From: Nectonema munidae | Lineage: Eukaryota; Nematomorpha; Nectonematoida; Nectonematidae | Direction of reading: 5' to 3' | DNA: 64,000 bases | Assembly: GCA_030549495.1 (NCBI GenBank) | Contig: JAUIRK010001038.1 | Span: 28,678 to 92,677 of the forward strand | In this document: one piece after another, positions 57,076 to 64,000 of the stretch | Numbering within the stretch: position 1 is the first letter of the stretch | Layout of the letters: every line of letters starts with the position of its first letter | Program-made: the position numbers and the translations under genes | Notes under the pieces: generated by a model | The model's database searches: none | Told to the model about the DNA's origin: nothing | What the model saw: the letters and a program-made list of their open reading frames with translations, nothing else

Positions 57076-59340
57076 TAAGGATAACATTGATATTTTGTGT
57101 ATATTTATTTCCTTTTGATTTTTATTGAGTTAAGATTGTAAAAAATTGTCTTAATGAGACGGAATACATTTGTATCACTATTGATTAAATAAACCGAAAA
57201 CAAGATTCATCTGTAAAAAATTCAGATGTCGATTTAAATTGCTAGCATATTAATTTTTGAAATGTTATGATAGGAATTAAATAAAACTTAAATTTATTTA
57301 AAAAAAACAAAGTTCAAATCGCTTATTGAAACGTAAATATCGAATTTTCTTTCTTCAACTTAACCTTTGGTACATTCCTCTTAATTTCATTTTTCAACTG
57401 TCCGTTCTGAGAAAGATTTAAAACAATCTGGAATTGTTCAATTACATCTAAAAATGGATAAATAACATTTATATAGAGCTAAGTATTTGTAGAATTTTTT
57501 TATGCATTTGTACAAACTTTTTTTTATGTTATGCATTCATACGATAGAACGTTTATGTATAAGGGGCGGGAAAAGAGTTAGTCAGATACAGCAGGGATCC
57601 AGGGGGTCTTCTTTTCCCTTACCGATTTTTAAGAATATCAGTGTGTAGTTCAAACAGAATTACTTTCATTTTGTGAAGGAAGAGTTGTATTAAAGAAACA
57701 TAACATGAAATATGTAAATGTTGCTTATGTAATACAAATAATAGTGTACGCATTCATTAACAAAGAAAATTTATTTTAAAGAAAAAATTTTAAATCCTGT
57801 TTGAGTAAATTATTATCACCTAGATCAGCCCTGGTCAAATAGTAGATTTAGATAAACATCAAATCTCCTCTCGTCACAAAGCAGCAAGTGTGCCTACTAA
57901 ATGATAACACCATAGCGTACCTTTATATAAAAAAATTCAAGTATTATGTACAAAAAAACTATTATTTACTAATAACTATGCAAATTTTTTATATTTAATA
58001 AAAACTGATAACTCTTAAAATAGGCTGAACTCAGGTAGAAGGTAAAATTTTTCTAATAGATAAAGAAGAGTATAATTGAGATAGATTTATAAAGAATTAC
58101 TTTAAAAAAACAAATTTAATAAATCTACTTTTTTTAATATTCGAATTAATTATCAAAATCAACGCGAATACTTAATAAAGAATTGGAAAACATACTACAA
58201 AAGTAATATATAAATTATAATTTTTATAAAATTCATTAAAATATGTATTTTAAAATATTACTATAAATTTTGTAATTCCGATTATAAACGAAGGAGCATT
58301 TAAATTTTAGTTGAATTGTTAAGTTTGTATAAAAATGCCTGAAAAAAACAAAAAACTTGAAAAAAACATTATTAATTAGTATTAAAAAAAATTGAAGCAA
58401 AGAACATTCTTGAAATTAAATGAATATTAGTTTTAAAGTATTATTTAATATATAAGATTAAAATTATGTGTTAAAAAGAAAGTTTTCTTGAGGTTGGCAC
58501 TAAAAAATTGAGGTTGGCACAAATTAGTCACGCCCGAGTATTGTTATATATTTTTATGTCACCCATTTTCTTGCCAGGCCACACATATTAGTAATTATTT
58601 AAATTAAAAAATTTTTTTGTGTTATCAAACTTACTATTATAAAATAATTATATTATTATTTATAAATAATTATTATATTTTAAGTTATTATTATAATATA
58701 AACAATTTTAATTAAAAAAAATCGATTAATTTTTTATAATTTATAATTTTATATTAGTTTTATCCTGAGAATAATTCTTCTATGTATATTTAACTTATTC
58801 TTTTAATATTTAAATTTATTTTCATCTGTTTGGGTGTATTTGGGTGTATTTGGGTAAAAAGTCTCACCCATGGTAATATATCATTTTTTACCTTTTTGAA
58901 ATTTCCTGTATTACTGATTCAAAGCATTCATAATATATTTTTCTAATTTTTGCAATTTCTGAATTATTATCATCAGAATTAGGCTTCATGGATTTCAAAA
59001 TCACTCAATCTTTGAGGGAAACTTTTTTTCTTTGACTTCTAGTGTCTTCTGAGTACATATTGTTTGAAATTTCCAATAATTTTTTAAACGCCTGTATTGG
59101 AAGGAGTTAGGAAATAAGATAAGAGGATCCGAGGAAGAACAGTGTGGGATTAATTGAGGAAAACTTGATGGAAAAGGAATTGAAAGTAAAAGAAAGCCAT
59201 TTTAGGAAGGACTAAGCTTTAATTAAATAACACTTGGATTGGAATATCTAAGCACTTGCCAAATTTGTTGATATGCTTGCTTGATTGCTCGATGTTTATA
59301 TTAAAAACAATGGAACAAAATTGTCTATTTTACAGTGACT
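57076..59340. other. Long gene-free AT-rich stretch
   Basis: An AATAAA at about 57,187 could serve the MULE gene. Short direct repeats TTGAGGTTGGCAC (58,489 and 58,510) and GTATTTGGGTGTATTTGGGT (about 58,835) are the only structures noticed. No protein was recognised. Confidence 0.5.
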
Positions 59341-59352
59341 TGAGATTGATAA

Positions 59353-59430
59353 GGGGGGGGGGGGGAAGCTCACATTTAAGGAGAGGGGGGGGGGGCTTAC
59401 TTTATGAGTGGGGGGGGGGGGGGGGCTTAA
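59353..59430 (+). repeat. Cluster of three poly-G tracts with a palindrome
   Basis: G runs of 13, 11 and 16 bases lie within 75 bases, separated by about 19 and 14 bases. The last one ends in the perfect palindrome GGGGGCTTAAGCCCCC. The runs could form G-quadruplexes. Run lengths may be affected by sequencing error. Confidence 0.85.
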
Positions 59431-61579
59431 GCCCCCAATTTTAATAGGACGCGCGGGCTCTGATTCCCTCCAATGGGCCTGAGTCCATTCCAATTTCTTA
59501 TGTAATACCTTCTAATTTTTAGGCCCTTTTTAGTCTCATAGAAACTTTGACTAAAATTTATCCCCGATTAAATCTAATCTTTATTTTTCCAATAAAAACT
59601 ACCCTTCTTATTCATGAATGAATTCAGAAAGTCACCTAATGCCCGAATACTGCCTCTAAAATTTTGAGGTATTACCAAAATAGAAAAACACCTATGAAAT
59701 TCCTGAAAAGACTGAACTCAAATCAGGCATATCTGGTTATATATTTTAATTAAATGCTTTTTTAAAAATAAATTTATTAACATTTTTACTTGCAGTGCAC
59801 AAAATGGTCAATTGTTTATAAAAAATTTAAGCACTAAATTGAAAATGAATTCAACTAACTCAAATATTCCACTGAAACTTAAAGTTTTATTACCGTACTT
59901 GAAGCTCGGTGATGACTTTGTATCAAAGAATATATGCATTTCATATTACTGTATATTTTTTTATTGATAATCATTATTTATATTATATGAATAGTATTAC
60001 GGAATTATGATTTATAAGTTTAATGTTAGAAATTCTCTAGGATTTCACTAATTTAAGATCCTATCATTTTTAAAAATAATTAAGTTAATTTAGGTTATTG
60101 ATTTAACAATTTTATTACAGAGATTTTGTATGACAAAACAAAGGGGGAAGATTTTAATTCAAATGAAAAATAATATGTATATTTTAAGTAATAAAATTTT
60201 TTTTACTTTTTCACTATGTCATGCTGCTTTGAAAAATACTAAAATTTAAACTTGATAACGGGGGGAAAATATATTTATCTATAGATATAATATCTAGATC
60301 TTCCTGGCCTCCTTTTTCAAATAAATTTAGGACAGCTATAATGAGTTTTACTTGCTATTTTTCATCTTTTATCATAGTTATAATTTATAATAACAGTAAT
60401 TATAAAGTTGTATTCATACATTCTATTTTAGAATCTCTTTACATTGATTTAATGATACATCATTCTCTTTTACTTTTTAGTTGAAAGTTAATGTCTAATT
60501 AAGTAATCAAAATTTGATTAAGAGTATTGCAATTTTTTCTCGTCCTCTTAGATGGAGGGACCTGGCCCCAAATGCCCTATATCTGGTTATGTAGCTGAAA
60601 GAAACTCTCTCTTCAGGCTTTTTTTATACTAACGTTTAATATAAGACTTGGGATACCTTGCCTCTCTCTAATCATTTACCTGGTCGCTTTGGCCTTAAAC
60701 TCTGATTTTCAAATGAAAAATTCCTTTTTCTCTGGACAAATTTTTTAATATTCTTTTCAGCACGCAGTCTAAGTTTGGGGAACAACCCTTAAATTATATC
60801 TATGATAGGTTTTTTAATTTTAAAACACTATCTACTAATTTTTCTAGTTTTCAAAAATATCATTATTGATAAAAAAAGTATTAGAAGCAACCTTAAGATT
60901 AGTAGTAAAAATTAGGTGTGATTTATTTGTTTTTTAATTTATTTTATTTCTACTCTTTCTTATATATGCAATTGAGACAGAAATTTGCACGATGGAAAAC
61001 AATTTTGATGCTTTAAGAATCAAATAATACCCCAAAATTTTTATCAGTATATTTTTGCTTTTCAAAAATTCAACGAGCATGAAAGTCGATAATTTCATTG
61101 TGTTTCAAATTCTTTGCATTTTATTATCTTTTAAATACTTTTTTTAATTCAACTTATTTGTTGGGAACAGAGTTCACACTTTTGTTTAACATTTTTTAAA
61201 GTCTAAAAAAAATTTTTTTTTTTAAAGTTTGATTCACATTTTTGTAAAGTCGACATATGTCGACTGTGGTCGTAAACCGGTTAAACCAGCAATGAATATA
61301 AATTTAATCCAAAGGAATCATGCATAGGCAGTGATGGGATTCAAATTTCGTTTGAGACTACTAGGAAAATTTTTCAGGTTTTCCAACCTACTCGATCGAA
61401 AACCCTATGTAAATTTATATTTTTTAGGCTTTCCTACTACCTATTTTAATTGTATATATCCAACCCTTATACAATGAAAAATTTCATGTTTTAAAGTGAA
61501 AAAAGTTTGTACACAAAACTTGTTTAATACTTCAAAAATATTGTGAAAAAATGAAGAAGAAAAAATTATAATCTCAATC
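59431..61579. other. Gene-free AT-rich stretch
   Basis: No protein was recognised. A perfect palindrome GTCGACATATGTCGAC lies at about 61,248-61,263, followed by GGTCGTAAACCGGTTAA; this could be a transposon end. The rest is low-complexity AT. Confidence 0.5.
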
Positions 61580-63600
61580 GAAGTATTTCCAGATTGCCTC
61601 TTGATTTTGATTGACTTCATCTTCTTGCTTTCTTTTTACCTTGTGTCATCTGCTGAATGATTCTTTCTCAACCATGTTATAACTATCTTTTGCCTTCCAA
61701 TTTTTTAGCGGCATGCTAATTAAATTTATTATCATCAGGTTTGAGATGTTATGAACTGACAATCGGTTTCTTTTTTGGAACATATATTGTTCATCATTGA
61801 AAAGCCTATCTCTGCTTCCGCTGTACTAACAGCCACGACATTCAATATATTTTTAGCCATTTTTATGCTCTCTGGTAAGTCGGATGCATGTAAAGTTCTT
61901 GTTTAAATTAATGAGTTTTCAATATAATCTCTATATTCATTGAGATCGATTCGATGACAAACAATCTTTCGAAATGAATGAGGCTTTCTTCGCCTTCTTT
62001 CCATGGAATAATCACTTCTTCGATCTGCGATGAATTCGGATCCTCGAGGATTTTGTGGTCAATCTCAGTCGAACAAGATTACGCTTTGATAAAGTCATTG
62101 CTGATCATACGCTTTTAAATGTTTTCAATCACTTTTTGAAGAAGATTTTGACATGAAATTCTGACTATTTTAGAATTTAACCCATTCAATTTCTTTTCAA
62201 CTTTTCCATGATTTTTTTATCTGCTTCCTTTTCGGAAACGCCCTTACTTTCAATCATCAAGTTAAAGCTTTGGTCGATCTTTTAATGAGTTTATCTGCTT
62301 TTTAAATCGTTATATTTCTCGCTTGCAAACCGTTGGACAATATTGAGATTTCTTGAAGAATATCAATCATCAAAGCCAAATTATTAGAGAAAACTTTTGT
62401 TCGATAATCGTGATGCCATCCCCAAAAAAGCCTTCGTTTGAAAAAACTTATAAAAAGAAAGTTAGCGACGCCATACAGCAATAGTAGTCCTCAAACTACA
62501 AGCTGTGGCCCCTGGGACAAAAATCCTACCTATTTTTAAAATTTGCGCCGCCCCCTTCCGATGAAATTTTAAAAAGATCATTTTGATTTTTGTTTGACTG
62601 ATGAAAAATTTTATGGATCTTATCAATGAATATTTTGAAAAGATTAACCCGCTTTACATTATTCACGGAGTCATCCAGTACCAACGGTAACCGGTGATTA
62701 AGACAATGCCCAAAGAACAATATTGGAGAAACTTTTTCTAAATCAGACATATACGCCTGAATGACGATGTCCACGTATGAAACTAGCTCAATCTGAAAAC
62801 GCAACTAAATTTTCTATCAAATAATCCTCGTTAATGCCACCATTCTTTAAACTTAATAAAAGCGATGAAAAATGTTTTCTGCACCCTGATCCTCAAGTTC
62901 AACCAAATCAAAAAATTAAACTGGTGAAACTTCAGTGTCCTCTACCTTCCAAAAAAAATGATGAGCACTGATTTGTTGGATATGGTGGAAGCTTCTGCAT
63001 CTACCATTATGCAAAAATTTGTGTTTTTTCAATAATTTTGGGTGAAATCTTTTTTTTAGATTTGTTGAAATGTGGTCAACAATCTTTACGGCCGTTTTAC
63101 AAGAATGAAGCCCAATACCCATTTACCACATTTCAGGCTTTGTTGAAGCTCAACCAAATACTCGATATCAGAAAAGGGTCTGGCAGTTCTTTGCCATACT
63201 GTAAACGGTATTAAAAACTTTGATTGTTGAGTCTGAAAACTTTTCATTGATTTTATCCAAATCTTTCGCTAATTGTGGTCTTCGAGACATCAGTGCCCTT
63301 CTTTAACACGAATTGAATGGGCCTTGGATGAAAAATGATCTCCAATTTTTCCTCAAAGAGAAGCCTGACGAGAAGGTTTTTGTATTTCCAGATGGCTCCA
63401 ACGCTGCAGCTGGCCCACTCGGAAGAAATGCGTAGTCCAGTCTCAAAGCGATTTACTTTTTCGCTTTTTGAACAATGTAGGCATCCTAGTTTTTTGTGGT
63501 CAAGAAGATTTTTTTTATTATTTGGTTTCGAATATTTTCATGTCTGTGAAACATTCATATTACAAGTCATACTAATTTGGAATATTTTTTGAAAGACGAT
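61580..63600 (-). pseudogene. hAT-family transposase (KIAA1586/ZMYM-like), degraded
   Basis: On the minus strand from the right: a zinc-finger-like start (GCLHCSKSE and SSEWASCSVGA, about 63,520-63,380), then TVWQRTARPFSDIEYLVELQ (about 63,200), LGFILVKRP and, in another frame, MGIGLHSCKTAVKIVDHIST. The core has LFFGHCLNHRLPLVLDDSV and LFKIFIDKIHKIFHQSNKNQ (62,740-62,560). The C-terminal region is NVVAVSTAEAEIGFSMMNNI with PLKNWKAKDSYN (61,870-61,680). The order and motifs match the hAT gene at 2330-4310. It is broken by many stops and frame changes and by a foreign insertion at about 62,479-62,560. Confidence 0.82.
62479..62530 (+). mobile_element. Tip of a different hAT element within the hAT gene
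   Basis: CAGCAATAGTAGTCCTCAAA followed by CTACAAGCTGTGGCCC is close to the Charlie-type end (the copy at 19,738 has CACCAAACTACGGCCC). Only this end is visible. Coding homology of the host hAT gene resumes to the right. Confidence 0.5.
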
Positions 63601-64000
63601 GAAACAGTCTTTTATGTTTATTGTGAAGTGTAATAAGAAGAACTTGGACGAGGATGCTGGGAAGTTTGCATGTGATGTATATGATTTTTTCATACTAAGA
63701 TAAGTGAAAGAATGTACAGAATCAAAACATACATATGTAATATGTATATTTACTCATAAACATACACGACCAGCTTTTATGCAGTATACCGAAAAGAGTT
63801 CAACATTTATAATAAATAAAAATAATTAACGAGAAGAAAATAAAATATATATTGGAAATTTGTAACTCTTTTGAGACTAGCTCGCTAAAAATTCAATTTT
63901 TTTTGAAAAACTACTCTATCGAGTAGGAGCGGAACGGCTGAATCCATCACGGGTGCATAGGTAAATATGCTCCATAGTACAGGTGATTTTTGATTCAATA
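63601..64000. other. Gene-free right edge
   Basis: AT-rich. No gene or repeat was recognised; the hAT element's outer terminus may lie here but was not identified. Confidence 0.4.

Noticed and set aside
59256-59493. Gly-rich or Pro-rich small proteins
   Set aside because: They are translations of the poly-G tracts on each strand.

Overview
The window looks like nuclear DNA of an invertebrate metazoan with an AT-rich (about 70%), transposon-loaded genome. The mix of element families supports this: LINE, Ty1/copia, BEL/Pao, several hAT lineages, piggyBac, Merlin, pogo, Helitron and a PHD/OTU-bearing Mutator-like element. A spliceosomal-type intron candidate, AATAAA signals and long satellite arrays also fit a eukaryote. 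I found no convincing host gene, no tRNA or rRNA gene, and no bacterial or organellar gene. The exact lineage cannot be fixed from this sequence alone.

Layout. 1-14.3 kb is a graveyard of nested transposons: Helitron ends (686-1003), a LINE reverse-transcriptase fragment (-), a hAT transposase with a candidate intron (+), a broken Ty1/copia element (-), BEL/Pao remnants (+), a piggyBac fragment (+), a Merlin element with perfect ends and target duplication (9668-10466), a hAT C-terminus (-), another retroelement RT fragment (-), and a BEL/Pao tail with a terminal repeat. 14.8-23.8 kb is a 156-bp satellite of roughly 50 monomers, interrupted by one hAT insertion with an intact 8-bp target duplication. 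25.0-32.5 kb is a 30-bp minisatellite of about 248 copies that leaves one reading frame open for 2474 codons but lacks any ATG.

33.0-36.4 kb is a pogo-like element bounded by inverted arrays of a 16-bp motif, which resembles the 30-bp minisatellite unit. 36.5-43.3 kb and 48.7-52.95 kb hold five copies, in alternating orientation, of one long composite repeat. Where the inverted partner is present the copies lie head-to-head around a conserved spacer of about 60-75 bp, and two of them flank a 5.4-kb interior tail-to-tail. That interior has a hAT C-terminal gene, a complete-looking 533-bp non-autonomous Helitron, a very AT-rich stretch, and a 36-bp minisatellite ending in another Helitron 3' end. 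A 203-residue open frame of unknown family sits at 39.9-40.5 kb.

53.9-57.1 kb carries the C-terminal half of a piggyBac transposase with a single in-frame stop, then a decayed PHD-finger/OTU/MULE-type transposase gene. 57-61.5 kb is nearly empty apart from a cluster of poly-G tracts. 61.6-63.6 kb is another decayed hAT transposase (-), itself interrupted by the tip of a different hAT element.

No pathway or operon is present: the genes are independent mobile elements. The most unusual items are the ATG-less 2474-codon minisatellite whose main variants are synonymous, the clustered giant inverted repeats, the OTU-domain Mutator-like element with a Ser in place of the catalytic Cys, and the satellite whose edges keep a longer ancestral monomer.
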